Shown here: in pieces, positions 24,000-37,270 of the stretch
Position numbering within the stretch: position 1 is the first letter of the stretch
Layout: each line of letters starts with the position of its first letter
NCBI GenBank assembly: GCA_905160935.1
Contig: CAJHZI010000190.1
Coordinates: forward strand, 403,501-467,500
From: Enchytraeus crypticus
Taxonomy: Eukaryota; Annelida; Clitellata; Enchytraeida; Enchytraeidae
DNA length: 64,000 nucleotides
Direction: 5' to 3'
Made by a program: the position numbers and the translations under genes
The notes under the pieces: generated by a model
The model's database searches: none
What the model was told of the DNA's origin: nothing
Seen by the model: only the letters and a program-made list of their open reading frames with translations

Positions 24000-25159
24000 T
24001 AGTATTACGAGTGGCAAATATTAGTGCAGCATGATTGAGAGAGTCTAATCATAGTAATCGAAACAATTATCAGAGATTGTAAAATTGTTTTATGCTCCCA
24101 TAATACACCGCTCGATGCTCAGAGCCTCCAATTCCCCCCCCCCTCCCACCATCTCCCCTGTTCCAACTCTTTATTAAACAGTTCTATGTACTTCAGACTA
24201 TCCCCCCGGGAAAAAGAAAAATCTTAGCAGTATATATTGAAATTACTGTACACAATAGTTGAATATTTCTTATAATTATAATATAATAATTATCTTTGTT
24301 ATTACTGTAATTATTATTTCCATATTTATCAACATAATTACTATCTATTCTAGTCAAACTGTGAGAAATCTCTCTAAGCAATGGATGGCGTCCCTAACAA
24401 GATGGTGCTCAGAAGGGATAAGCAGAATGAACATATAGGGGCACAGTCTACTAGACTTACGCATTCGCTCATAATCCTTCGATATTCGACAAAATTCAAT
24501 CAAATATTGAAACTCTATTTATCTGTTTACGCCTTTAATGATATGAGGCTCGTTTCTTCAAGTTATTACAATATTTTTTGGACCTGTTAATATCAGATTC
24601 GTCGTCTAAGATAGCACAGGGATTGGATTTCGAAAAACCAGTCTCTGGACGTAATCCTAATGAAATAAGTTTTGAAGGCATGCCTCAAAATGGGTCACGC
24701 TTATTTTTCAATTCTACTAAGTAACCAGACTATGTTGGACTCTAATGAACAATATATATAACTGGCGCCAAATATTTTTATGGATGCTAATATGAGCAAT
24801 AGGCCCCTTATATCAATTTTGTTCCATAAATGAAATTAATTAATCTAAAAATATGTCAACTATTTGGCATGACTATTTAGTCTAGTCTTCTGTTGAGGCA
24901 TTGTATGGCAACTGAGTTGACCGGTACTTTGCTAATGATATGATAGATTCTGACTTTTTTCCTCTACATTAAAGATATGATAGATTAAAATTGTTACAAG
25001 ATTTTAGTGTAGAGCTTAAGTAAATAGCTCAGTACGCACAAAAGTCGAATAATTTCAAATTGATAACAATGAAATAGATTACAAAGATAAAGATAATGCC
25101 AGACGTTTTACACGCTTAAAGAGAAAGCATTGATGACAATATTAAGTGGCCTCTATTTA

Positions 25160-25220
25160 TTGCCGTGATTCACGTTTATCCCGACCCTAGCTAAACCGGG
25201 ATTCAAAGGAAGATGATGTA
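25160..25220 (+). repeat. Interspersed repeat E
   Basis: TTTATCCCGACCCTAGCTAA, ACCGGGATTCAAAGGAAGAT, GATG. Confidence 0.6.
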
Positions 25221-25559
25221 TTTGCCATGATTCACATGATGAGTGTCAATCGTGAATCTTTCAAGCCAGCTGATGCCTCAGACTTGAAACTGTGGCTGCT
25301 TTGAATTTATTTCAGTCTGTAACTGAAGCTTGCATGCGCTTAAACTAAGGCAAAACTCCGTGAAATTTTTATCGGTTTTAATTGTTACGCAGTGCAGTGA
25401 ACTCTATTATCCCCCAAAATTATATTTATAATGTTTTTACAAATTGTAAACAAGTCTCAAAGAGCTAGATAAAAAGTTCAACGAATTAATGAATGAATAA
25501 ATTAAGTAATAATTAATTAGCCTACGAATTTAGAAAATTTAATTATATACGGTTAGTGT

Positions 25560-26180
25560 TTACTTGTTTTTGCCAAAAGCATTTATAGTGAATTTAAAAT
25601 GTCTCATCAGAGCAACGATTTCATGTGTAATAAAGACTTCCGTTTTATGTGCCGTTAATCCCTATTCGGGGTCGACACGGACGGGACTAGTTAGGAAACG
25701 GAACCCTAAGATCGGCTATTCATCGGCCTGGTATCACCAAGTGTACACGACTAGGTTTTTATTCACCCCTCGGAGGAGAAAACAATATTTAAAAAATAAT
25801 TTTTTTTATTGTCAGTGGTATTGATTGAGGTTTTTTGCCATTTGATTTATTATGTGAATACTATAGGTTTACATTCCTGCATAATTTAATAATTAATGAT
25901 AAGTTAAGTGCTAAGCAGTATTTGGACTCTCCCGATTACAATGATTATTTAAACATTAAAAGAAAATTTGCCGTAGATAGCAATGACTCTTTGTCGAGTA
26001 TTCGTTATAAATTCTGGCGCTATTTTAAAAATGCTCTGTTTTAACTATTCTGCAGTTCGTGAAAAATTGAAATTGTATAACTTGTATGTGCACTTTTTAT
26101 ATGTATTCTGTTGTGTCACGTTTTTCAACGTAATTGTATCTGTGCGTGTTTTCTGCCAATAATTGGTGAATAAAAGATTA
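25560..26180 (+). other. Unclassified block with two short ORFs and a poly(A)-signal-like end
   Basis: Two successive in-phase-poor ORFs (25564..25824, 86 codons; 25835..26044, 69 codons ending SIRYKFWRYFKNALF) are followed by a T-rich stretch and AATAAA at 26169, then a tRNA-like sequence. I do not recognise the proteins. The arrangement could be the 3' end of a retroposed transcript or mobile element; it could also be chance open frames in AT-rich DNA. Confidence 0.25.
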
Positions 26181-26187
26181 TATAAAA

Positions 26188-26266
26188 CCTACGTCGCTTC
26201 GCAATCTCGAACACGCGACCTCTCGTTCAAGAGGCGAGCTCTCTACCACTACTCCACGAGGCGTTC
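26188..26266 (-). repeat. tRNA-like sequence (pseudogene or SINE head)
   Basis: Minus strand: GCCTCGTGGAGTAGTGGTAG, AGAGCTCGCCTCTTGAACGA, GAGGTCGCGTGTTCGAGATT. D-arm and anticodon-arm pairing (GCCTC/GAGGT) are visible, but the anticodon loop is 8 bases and the T arm does not pair properly, so a working tRNA is unlikely. It abuts a stretch ending in AATAAA (26169). Confidence 0.5.
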
Positions 26267-26680
26267 AGATTTTAAGTGTAATAGACCTACTTTATACAGA
26301 CAGCAAAGACAGGTACTATGCTATTTTAACTTAGACGACACTAAAACTATTGCAACAAAAATATTTTTTTTGTACGGAAGATCATACAACTTGATTTTAT
26401 CGCATATCTCGAGGCAAAAACATCTCAATGAGCTTTCGTGATGAGAATATCATACTTCAAATGTTGTCCTTCTGAACATCTACTTGTCTGAATTTAAAAA
26501 CTGAATAGTTTTTACAGTTAATACTTTACTTAAAGTTTTCAGTGTATCAAATAGGCCATATAATGAAACATCGGAAGCGTTTCAGACATTAGTTGTAGCT
26601 GTCCACGAGCGGTAAGAATCGACCCTGTACCCTGATCCATGATAGCCAAAACAGCCAGATTGCAAGAAGTCAGTGGACTT

Positions 26681-26783
26681 CTTCGTTTAAAATGAAACTT
26701 GAAATAGAAATTAAGATGAGGGATGGGATAAGGCTATCAGAGCTTATGCAATTCGGACACATCAAGTGCACACTAACTGGCCT
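26681..26783 (+). repeat. 103-bp direct repeat, copy 1
   Basis: Identical over 103 bases to 30623..30725, starting CTTCGTTTAAAATGAAAC and ending CACACTAACTGGCCT. The flanks differ. A short frame beginning MKLEIEIKMRDGIRLSELMQ is open in both copies, but this may be chance. Confidence 0.85.
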
Positions 26784-27654
26784 CAATCTACTGCACAATA
26801 TTTTGACAGTTTAATTGAATGTTTGATCATTCATTTCTAGATAGACAATGCAACCGTTAGACTGGAAGTCGTTAAGCACGACACATACAAAACAAAGTTA
26901 AACATTTTGCACCAGGATTGCACCCTTCAATACGTAAGAATTAAACCTATTCTTCAGAGTCCCAGACACAACACGGGATAATTTTGATACCTCTATCATA
27001 ATCTGTGTTTAACGATTATGAGGGCAAAGTAACTGGACAGCTCGGAGAATGAGGTCTTTGATAGTAGTGTTGTTATTGGACGGTTAACTCTGCAATCCGG
27101 TATCTTTTAGAAATTAGGAGTGTTTCCTGAGTAATATTCGAGTGAAAATACGAAATTTTTATCTTCATTGACTAAATTCATTGATTAACTGATTAAACTA
27201 GATCGTAAGTACAACGAAAATATTAATAATCTATCTGTGAAGTCTTATGCTTAATAATTACGTAGGTGATATCGAAGTTCGACCGATACAGGACTATTGC
27301 AATAGCAAAGTTAGCCCATTCGTGAACTAGGCTGTTGTCAGGTTGGGGTTAAAGAACAATAATTTATTGAGAATAACTACATCTCATCTCTCCTCTATGT
27401 GCCATATCGGCAGATACATTTTGATTATTCCTAATTAAAGTCAGAAATCAGCTTTTACCATAGTTATAAAGTAGTATTTAGCCTACCAATAAGGATTGTA
27501 GAGCTTTAAATTTGTCTTCCTCACTATCTGTGCTAGTCACCTTTATGAAACATGCCCAGTTGCATTTTTGTCTTTATCATTTTGTCAAGGATCCAACTAA
27601 ACGCCTAAAGCGCTCAATAAACTTAAGCTGAGTTTTATGTCAATTCCTTCCTTT

Positions 27655-27765
27655 CTCTCAAACATGATGATGCGTGGGCGAGCATAGAAATTGAACCCTG
27701 CACTTACTGATCCGTATCCGAGCACCTAATCGATCACATTACTGACTCAATCCATCTCAATGGTA
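27655..27765 (-). repeat. tRNA-derived SINE, family A (partial)
   Basis: Antisense: GCGTGGGCGAGCATAGAAAT, TTGAACCCTGCACTTACTGA and TCCGTATCCGAGCACC, which are the B box and the middle of family A. Confidence 0.6.
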
Positions 27766-28049
27766 AACCAGGTACGACATGTACAAATGTGCAAACACGA
27801 CAAGCGTTAGAAGTACCGGTCGAGAGAGACTGAAGGTAGAGTAGAGGAATAACAGATCCACCAGATCTCAGCCCCCCTCAGTCCTTCACCCCCTCCCCTC
27901 ATGTCACCCTCTTAATCCCTTCTTGTGAGGTCTGATGATAGCGTATACAAGTGTAGTCCACTGCGTAGTAAATACTAATAATAAAAATAGTAAAGTATAT
28001 ACAAATGTTAAATATAACAAAAATATAAAAAATAAATACTAATATCTTA

Positions 28050-28320
28050 ACATATTTAGTCGCTGCAGTCGAAGCTGCTGAACTAGCCGCCACTAATATG
28101 AATAAATACCGCTGTCTGTTCTTAGGGTATGAGGTTGTTCCAGTGGCTATCGAAACCATGGATGGGCCCTATGAATCGCGATGGAGTTGAATTCATTAAT
28201 GGCATATGCGGATGCCGAAACCAGCGATAAGCGAGGGAGCTATTTTCTTTGGCAAAGACTTTCTATGATTTTGACAAATATAATGCAGTCTGCTAAGACA
28301 ATTCTGCTAAGACAGCTACA
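28050..28320 (+). pseudogene. Decayed retroelement relic (reverse-transcriptase C-terminal region)
   Basis: The plus strand reads VAAVEAAELAATNMNKYRCL then GYEVVPVAIETMDGP; after indels come EFING and, in another frame, FLWQRLSMILTNIMQ. The order EVVPVAxET..., EFI..., F..QRLS recalls the C-terminal region of non-LTR retrotransposon polyproteins common in invertebrates. At least three frame breaks make this a relic. The long minus-strand frame over it (27899..28159) is a shadow. Confidence 0.55.
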
Positions 28321-29114
28321 TGTAGATGACCTCGAGTAGCCGGGCGGCGATTCAAGCATATTTCTCGATATCAATATTAATATAACAAATAGAATAATCC
28401 GCGGGTCTTATTTATAACATGAAGAAAAGAATTATAACGCAATTTTTAATGTAATAATATTCACCTTCATATAATTTAATCTACAGTTTCAGTTACCAGT
28501 ACAATCTGCTCTATTTGTCGTTCATTTAAAATTGCAATTTCCTCTTGCATGGATTGACGTTGCTACGTACAAAGTGGTCCATAATTTACAAATGGCTAGA
28601 AACAAATTTAGCATCAAGCTTACACATGAAGCATTGAGAGTACACGTAGGCCGTCGACTACTAACAACGGGGAAGGAATATTCGTATTTAACGAGCTACT
28701 TTATTATAAATACGCGAATGTTTTCATAAATATTAGAACTACGACCAAGTGAATTGAAAATGATAAGATTGTTATAAACAGCAATGATTGACGTAGACAC
28801 TATAGATCTTTTATTACATATAAATATAAATCTGTGAATAAGCTTGAAAAAGCAACATCTTGAAGTTCGTCCTACATATATAGGCCTACTGTAATTCTTT
28901 CAGGGTCTACAATGAATTAATATAGAGATTTAGGATATAGAACAATACCGCTTACGGGATGACAGTTTTCATTCAAAATTCCAATATCTGTCTTTGTAAG
29001 CAATTGCAGAACTTGCAGTTTTCTTGCTTATGCTCATCTTTCGTGGATACAATAATCAAAACTTCAAATATATCAATCGCATAGCAAAGCGAATAACTGA
29101 ATATGCCAAGGCTA

Positions 29115-29415
29115 AACCGAGAATATGTTCTATCCAGCTCTTATAGTAAAGCGAGCTGGGTAGGACACATTCTAAGGGGGAAAGTCTACTAAAAGAGGTC
29201 ACAGAAGGTAGAATGCAAGGAAATATAGGCATAGCATAGGCAAGCCGAGATTATGAATGTTAGATGATTTAAATATCCACTCATATGTGGACATCAAAAG
29301 GAAAGCGGAAGACAGAGAAGAGTATATAAAAGAGTGTATAGAAGAGTGTAGGAGTTATATACCATGGACCTGTCAGTAGGCAGTGCACTAAGAGAGAGAG
29401 AGAGAGAGAGAGCGA
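29115..29415 (+). mobile_element. LINE 3' fragment
   Basis: TAGGACACATTCTAAGGGGG, AAGTCTACTAAAAGAGGTCA, GTTAGATGATTTAAATATCC, ACCATGGACCTGTCAGTAGG, GCAGTGCACTAAGAGAGAG. A 13-base motif (AGAAGAGTATATA and AGAAGAGTGTATA) is repeated inside it. Confidence 0.8.
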
Positions 29416-30622
29416 CAGAAACTGAGAACATTTAGGTCGAACATTAAAATTCAAATTTCTAAATCAAAGCGTATCCTATTTTTGAATCGAAAAGAAATCC
29501 ACATATTCATATAATCTTGACCAATGGACGAAATCCAAATCTCAAAGTATAGATTCACGTAAATTTAAACCACCAATTAACAATTTAATAAAAACTACTG
29601 AACTCTTTGTCCCGGGAGTTGTGATAATACCCAAATAATGATCTCAAATCTCAGGACTTCAGCAGCCATTAAAGCTCTATCGGGGAAAACGGAAGTAGAT
29701 TCATTTACGGAGCTGAGACTGAGCGTTGGATTAGATTACTGCATCCGGTAGGAGTCAATTGCGTAAATCATTACACGTTTCTGAAAGACTTGGACCAGCG
29801 TTATAATTTAAGAAGCCTGATTGCTCGAGAGTGTTATTGATGACTCGATGGTGTGGCTGAGCTGGGAGATTTCCTTTCGATTAAAGAAACCATGGCAGCG
29901 AGATAGATGCAATTATGTTTCTAACTAACGATTTGATGGCTGAGTTGATTGCGAGCTTGCCTGATCCGCTGAGGGCTACTAGTTTGCATGTCAGCAGAAT
30001 TGTCTGTGATAGTAATCTAATTTTAATTAGACAGATGCTGAATTAGCTACGGTGTATTTCTTTATTTTTTGCTTTTTATATCTTTTTGAATATATGACTC
30101 TGTTCATCTTAACTCTAAATAATAGGTGTTCAACTAGATATAACGGGCCGCGTTCTCTTTGATGGCCTATTGTTCGTGCATTGATTAATGATCGGATTGT
30201 TACAGTGTTTGTGAGTATTTTGCATTTCTTTTGCCTGATTCTATGCATTTTGTGTGACTTTTTAATTTCTTAAATAAACATATTCCTCCTCCTCCTACTT
30301 GAAATCTGCAGGTTGAAAGCTGTCTAGAAATTTGATTACAGTAAGACTTGTTAATTATTTGAAAAGTTCCTTCTATTTAAATTGTTAGTTCAATATTATT
30401 TTCTAATTTCAAGCAAGATATTTTCGAAGGATTTTACTTTAGAGTCAAATCTTCTCTGAGAATAATCCGTGCAGCTTTTTGCAAGTTGAAATTTTACTCA
30501 GTAAGGAGATTGATTACCTGCTTCCACTTCAGACCGCACAACTGATACAGTTTCACTCCAATTGCTGATGTCGATTTTGTAAGAAAGATAAACAAGAAAA
30601 GGAAAGTGAGAGAGTTTTTAAG

Positions 30623-30725
30623 CTTCGTTTAAAATGAAACTTGAAATAGAAATTAAGATGAGGGATGGGATAAGGCTATCAGAGCTTATGCAATTCGGAC
30701 ACATCAAGTGCACACTAACTGGCCT
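30623..30725 (+). repeat. 103-bp direct repeat, copy 2
   Basis: Exact copy of 26681..26783, about 3.9 kb away, same orientation. Identity stops sharply at both ends. Confidence 0.85.
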
Positions 30726-31719
30726 TAACGTATAGCTAGCGAATTTGCATTAAAATTGTCAGGTTATAAGAGGTGATATAAGTTTAAGGAAAGTGGGGAA
30801 TTAATATCAACTGTCCGTCAGTTAGCAGGCTTTAAATTAGTGGTCGTGTATAGTAAAGTCACAGATTTCACAATAATTCAGATCTTATTTTAAGATTGGT
30901 GTTCATTTAAATTATTGAGAACCAAAAAAGAAAACTATTCATATTTGTAGGAAAAGACTGTTATTAAGTCCAAGTGTCTCTAAAATACTGGCAATTTGGC
31001 AATATGATATTGCTGTTCTAGTAGAGTATTTACATGTAATGTTAAAATTGCTATTTCGTTCATCTTATCTTTTAAACATTCTATTCTAGAATGTTATTTA
31101 CAGTTCACTTCAGCCTATCCGAGGAGAGACCAACAAATTTAGACAAAAATATCTTTAAAGTGCAATCATTCCAGGATAGCTTTATACTGTTTATGGTATT
31201 TACGCCCATTTAAGCCAACACCGCGATCTTTACTTTCTAATTCTGCCAATGACGATCTAAGAACTGACGCAAATCGACGAAATCCCTTAATTTACATCAC
31301 TGTGATTGGGAGGCGAGCCTCGAGATCCGTTGTTATTCCAGTCTACGGTGAATCATCGGCTGTAAACAGGACGATTTATAGTCCCTGGAGGATTGACAAC
31401 CATTCTTCCATTCAACAGCATCGCTGGACTGGATTCTGAATTTACGGATTAGCACTGTGTGATTCTGACAGATACAGCATCGGCGCAGCGTACTTAATCA
31501 CGTGGTCTTCACATCAAAATGAATATCGTTCTATCAATTGAAGTGGGTGACTGTAGCGTTGATTTAACGTAATAAGCTACGCAATAATTAAAATGATAAT
31601 AGATTTTAAAAATTAATTAAAATTATTACTCTCAGTTTATATTGATTAATGATTAACAAAAATTGACTGGGGGTATTAATAATAATAGACTGAGGGTATC
31701 GACATCTAATTTTAAATGG

Positions 31720-31790
31720 ATGTTTGATCCCGATCCTAGGTAAATTAAGATTCAACGGACGACGACGATGATGGCGATGATAGGCCATGA
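31720..31790 (+). repeat. Interspersed repeat E
   Basis: TGATCCCGATCCTAGGTAAA, TTAAGATTCAACGGACGACG, ACGATGATGGCGATGATAGG. Confidence 0.55.
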
Positions 31791-32039
31791 TCCATATCTT
31801 ATACCACTAACATATGAAATACAGTGCCTATAGACGGCAATCGATCCTGTGCATGCCTCAAAAACTCTTAAAATAGATATAATCTTTTATTCTGCCTCAT
31901 GCTAATTGCACTTTATTGATCTCGATTTCTCTTAGGTCTATACTTGAACGTTATGGTGCTGTAGAACTGCTACTAATTTTTTGTTGCATCTGAGATGTGT
32001 CAAATATCTTCATCCGGTGATAGGCCAGACGCAAATTCT

Positions 32040-32105
32040 TCATTGTATTGCATTGTATTGCATTTTATTGCATTGCATTGCATTGTATTGCATTGTATTG
32101 TATAT
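32040..32105 (+). repeat. Tandem repeat CATTGTATTG
   Basis: Six or more near-perfect 10-base units. Confidence 0.8.
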
Positions 32106-32342
32106 TACCGTAGGACACCGCGACCGAATGTCATCTTCTAGGACTCGAAGGAATCGTAGGAAGCGCAAGAATTCGATCTGGTTCAGCGGATATCAGTGGA
32201 AATTTGAAGACTCCATAAAGGTTTATGGTAGTCTTTGAACTCTGACCGTCTCCGCAATATAGTGATGTTGTACAGAGGTTTGATGTCGACAGTTGAATGG
32301 TATCCATACCAAAACTGTTAAAATGTGAGTATATTAACTATC

Positions 32343-32378
32343 AGTCTCTCTCTCTGTCTCTGTCTCTCTCTGTCTCTG

Positions 32379-32460
<82 letters not shown>
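32343..32460 (+). repeat. (CT)n followed by (TA)n
   Basis: CT/GT tract to about 32409, then TA units to 32460. Confidence 0.95.
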
Positions 32461-32462
<2 letters not shown>

Positions 32463-32559
32463 AAAATACAATATCCCATTCTATCAATCACTAACTCAAG
32501 CACGTGATTCAAAATATGTTCCTCTTCTTAAATAGACGGCAGGAACATCAAGGCACATT

Positions 32560-32765
32560 TCTAAAGCCTCAGGTAAAGTCATCACGATGTGAATGGCCTT
32601 TCCCGAAGTCGTGGATTCGAATCACGGCCGAGCCTATCAGAGTGTAAATCTGGGTTTTCGTGAGACTGAGAGTATTGAAAATTAATTATACACCTCTAAA
32701 CCGTTTAAAAATTTGTCATTAACAGTGATAAATACTGCCATTAATGGTCATTCAATATAGCCAAA
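32560..32765 (+). repeat. tRNA-derived SINE, family B
   Basis: CGTGGATTCGAATCACGG (B box), CAGAGTGTAAATCTGGG, GAGACTGAGAG, CTCTAAACCGTTTAAAAA and ACAGTGATAAATACTGCC. It is about 490 bases upstream of the Ig-domain gene's start codon. Confidence 0.6.
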
Positions 32766-32844
32766 TGTTTTTATCCTTTAAAATTCGAATGTCTAAATTA
32801 CTCAGTATGTAGTTGTGCTACATCTACATGTAGGTAACGCAATA

Positions 32845-33025
32845 AAATCTTGAATGGTTGTTTCTGAGGTTCTAGGACCAACTCTCAGTGGAGCTGATCA
32901 GAATATAAAATCTAAGACATTCGCAGGACTGGTGACTTTGATAATTGACTGAAATGCCTAATGATTAAATATATGGTATTAAAAGTGATAGATATCATCA
33001 AAGATGACTACTTCACCATAATGTT
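32845..33025 (+). repeat. SINE, family B (second, tandem-like copy)
   Basis: GCTGATCAGAATATAAAATC, AAGACATTCGCAGGACTGG, CCTAATGATTAAATATATGG and AAGTGATAGATATCATCAAA align with the 3' two thirds of the copy at 6453. Confidence 0.6.
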
Positions 33026-33252
33026 TGTTCAACTATAACTATTGTAACATTAACTTTCATAATTCATTGGCTTTTAAAGGGCTTTTAAAAAGAAGAAATT
33101 AGGCACAGTTTTCACAATCTATGACTTTGGTGTAAGTGATAAAATATTATTATTTACATTACGTTACAAAAAATAAACAATATTAAGATCATACAGCGTC
33201 AGAACGGAATTTAAAGCTTCCTGCATAAAAATCTTTCTATAAAACGAAAATA

Positions 33253-36200
33253 ATGCATAACGAGAATCCATGCAAGCACTTCAAATTGAAGGACATCATG
33301 CATGTCGTTCTATTTTTGTGTATTTTCTCACGTTGCCTGCAAATTTCTGGATGTTCCCCGGTCAAACCAGAAACTCTGGGATATGTAAACGTTGACTCTT
33401 CTACTCTAACTATGCAAATATACGACGAATCTTACCAATCTGAGACTCAATCAAATACGGCAGTTACCGATGCCAATCAATCGATACGTAAATCTGCGAA
33501 TTTACTCAGTAAATCTTTTCAAAAACCGATGGGAAGATTTTCAAAGCACACGACCATCAGTCCGCATCTAACCCATTCATATGATGGTAGCTACCTTTCT
33601 AATCCCAGTCAAGTGCTAGTAAAAACAACAGCCAATGGTGATCATCTTTTAACATCCCAAAGTAAGTATCCGCTGCATCCAGTTGGTAAGTCAGAATCTC
33701 GAGGCAATAGACAAATTGGATCTGCACTAGTGAAAGAAGTGTATGATGAAGAATTATCTGAAAAAGAAAGAAAAATTTCAAAAAGAAAAAAAAATTCTCA
33801 AAATCAGACGCTAGCCTATCAAAATTTGAATTATTTTTCTACGAACTTGAGAGAAGAGAGGTATTCAGATGATGATGATGTGAATACGAAGATTGTGTCT
33901 GCTTTAGGGATTGATCCCATGACCTCTAGTGCAGCCTTAGCGGCAGATAAATGGATGTCTGGATTTGATAATCCAGTCTATGTCTACAGAGGAAGGAAGG
34001 CAACAATTCCATGCCTAATAAATGAAACAGGTTAGCCAACAATTTTATCTTGTGTTTTTTACCTTTTAATTTTGATAATTAACTAAGCTGTATTTCAGAT
34101 GGATGAAATGGCACAAATAGCTAGTGCAGGTAGTTTATATCAATTTCAATACAACGCATTACAACGCATTACAATGCTCTATTGTATAGTTATTAGTGCG
34201 AACAGTGCAAACGACCACCAGCTGCTGCATTAGTATTCTTCCATCACATCAGCTAATTTTCCAAATAATTTGTAGCATAAATTGTCAGCAGTCTGAGGAT
34301 TCTCCGTATAGGTAGAGCGAGTTATACAGTATATTCGTTGCATTCAATGCTTAAAGCTAAGCGCTTGCTCCTGGTAACGATGGAAGCATGAAGAGGTCAC
34401 AACTTGCTAACTTAGTTAGTTAAGATGTAACCTTTACCAAGCTAACCTATTATCATGGCTACAGTAGCTTAGCTAACTTACATGTAGTTAGCTAATAGTT
34501 GTAAGCTTTACCAATAGTTAATGAATTAATTATCTAACTTAGTTGGCTAATATATCTCTCTTATTGATTATTTAGAGGTCGAAGGAAAGGTGACTTGGAC
34601 GGATCGACTAGGGGAGGATGTTCGGAGCGATCCTAGCTTTGAAGTGGACGGACTCAGCGGATCTCTAATCCTGACGGATGCTGAGGAGGAGGATAGTGGG
34701 ATGTACGTTTGTAAAATACCCGGGAAGGCTGGAGATAAAATAAGGTACAATGCATTTCAATAATATACTATAATATAGTATAACGATACGTTACAATGCA
34801 ATCCAATAAAAGCTAATTCAATTCGATACAGTTTGAAAAAGTAAATAGAACAATTTTTTGTATTCTTCATAGGACTCTCTCTTGACTATTTGTTGATGAC
34901 TTCTTATGTTAATAAATCTTCTAAAATAGCTTTGGATAAATTTGATTCACACTTAAAATATAATTAAATAGGCTATATGTAATTCACCGTAAAACTGCCT
35001 TCAAAATTGTGTTTCTTGGGGGACTATGAAAAATGGAGATTCGACTGGACATGTTTTGTATGAGACTCAGAATATAAAATCAGATATTTAAAATTAGAAG
35101 ACTTCATTTCAGCCTATACCTTTCATTTTTTAGAGTAAAGTCAACTGCCTGGCGTAGTTTAATCTATATCCTAGAACGTAGTTTCATTCTGTTTGATTTG
35201 TGCCCTCAGTGTGAAGGAGCGGAGTCATCATCTGACAGTTTATCTGCTGCCATTGATAAGTCAACAGTACACGTTTGTTTACAAGATACCCATTTGTAAT
35301 GCGGTGAGTTCATTTTACTTTTCTCTGAGCACAATGCATAATGAGCAAGTACGCAGCACCATGCTTTCCGATTGCATGATGTACGATTTATAATAGCAAA
35401 TTACCAACATCAGCAAGGGCATTCGGTTGGTGAGAGCCAAGGCTCCAGAGATTGCAACAAATATTTAAAAGAGTGGAATGGTTTGGGAATATTTCGAATG
35501 ATGTGGGACAGAGAGGATTGCCTGGATTGGAAAAGGTCTATTTGTACCCCGAACCGGTTAGACTGGAATTCAAGCGAAGATGACGATGATAATGATGACG
35601 ATGATGATGATGATACACGATTTAGTTAATTTTCTTAAATCTCGCACGACAGCGTTGTTCTTGAATACATCAAGAATAAATCAGACAAAGTTCTGGTGTT
35701 AGAACTGCGTTCTGATGTTAGAACTGAGTTCTAATGTTAGAACTGAGTTCTGATGTTATAACTGAGTTCTGATGTTAGAACTGAGTTCTGAAGTTAGAAC
35801 TAAGCTCTGATGTTACAACTGAATTCGGATATTAGAACTGAGTTCTGATGTTAGATCTGAGTTCGGATATTAGAACTGAGTTCTGATGTTAGATCTGAGT
35901 TCGGATGTTAGAACTCAGGAGCTTAGATATTGAACAGCGGACAATCATCAGAGTTTGTATGTTTCTCAATTTGAGGCTAATTTAATATTAGCAAATATTG
36001 TAATTTAATATTAGCAAATATCTGATATTTTAACCGAGGATCGATCAATTATATCATTTTAAAAATTGATTTATAAATACAGCGTAGTCCACGTTTTTTT
36101 AATTACGCTAATGTGTATCGGAGGGTCGGCAGATTGAAATAGCTAGACAGAAACTGTTGCACTCGATGTAGCAGTCGTATAGTACACTCATAGCAATTAA

Positions 36201-36826
36201 TTTCTAACTTCATTTTATAGATCCATATTCATTGAGAATATTCAAAGGCAGCATAAAAAGAAGCAATTTTGGACAGAGTTCTCGGATTTACATATAATGC
36301 GGGGTTAAATCTCACCAGCATTTTTTACTTTCTACTTATTGGTCCATGGATCTACGGCTGGTCCTACCGGTTTTCCCTAAACTAAGCATATTCGACATTA
36401 GATGGTATGGACGGTTATGTTAGATTGTGCGTATGTCGCTTCAAAGAACCATGCGCATGATAGGTTCAGTAAATTATAAAATTGTGCGAAAATTCAAGTA
36501 ATTTGTTTAGGACAACAGTGTTTACAAGAAGCTTAACCACCAAATTGTAATTCTAATTATTTAACGTAGTGTGTAATGGGGCCTGAGGAATACATGGCTT
36601 AGAATCTGAATAAATACTAAAATTCAATCAAATTTAATTTACAAACAAGCAGCGTTAAACTGCTAAACTGCAAAGCTTATTTAGATGGATTATATATTAT
36701 TTATCTTGGATGTTGACTTATATTAATTTCGGCAGGCGAAAGTAAATTTATCTCGCCATGGATTGTGATTGATGGAGGAAGGTTGTAAGAGACTACTCTA
36801 GTGTCCACAAAGAGACGCCATAGAGT

Positions 36827-36872
<46 letters not shown>

Positions 36873-37169
36873 TATATATATATATATATATATATATATA
36901 ATGTTTTGTGTACTAGTTATTATGACTGAAATTAATATCTTATTATTATTAAATTAATTATTGTTTATTAGTCATTATAAACAGGCCCATATAAATGCAT
37001 GAATATACTGTATATATGAATATAAAAGATATATTAAATATATATACATGTGTACATATTTTATATTATATGAATATATAAGATGTATTATATATATATA
37101 CATGTATTATATATATATATACATGTGTATATATATACATATATATATATATATATACATGTACATGTG

Positions 37170-37231
<62 letters not shown>

Positions 37232-37237
37232 CATGTG

Positions 37238-37270
<33 letters not shown>

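Larger units (their letters stand above)
16518..33252. other. Intergenic region, repeats only
   Basis: Contains an AATAAA at 17039 that could end the GPCR transcript, the listed repeats, a retroelement relic and one unclassified ORF block. No further gene was recognised; an exon under about 100 bases could be missed. Confidence 0.5.

Noticed and set aside
26188-26266. Functional tRNA gene
   Set aside because: Anticodon loop has 8 bases and the T arm and acceptor stem do not pair, so I list it only as tRNA-like.
35692-35915. Steroid-receptor or heat-shock response element array
   Set aside because: Half-site spacing does not match either element.
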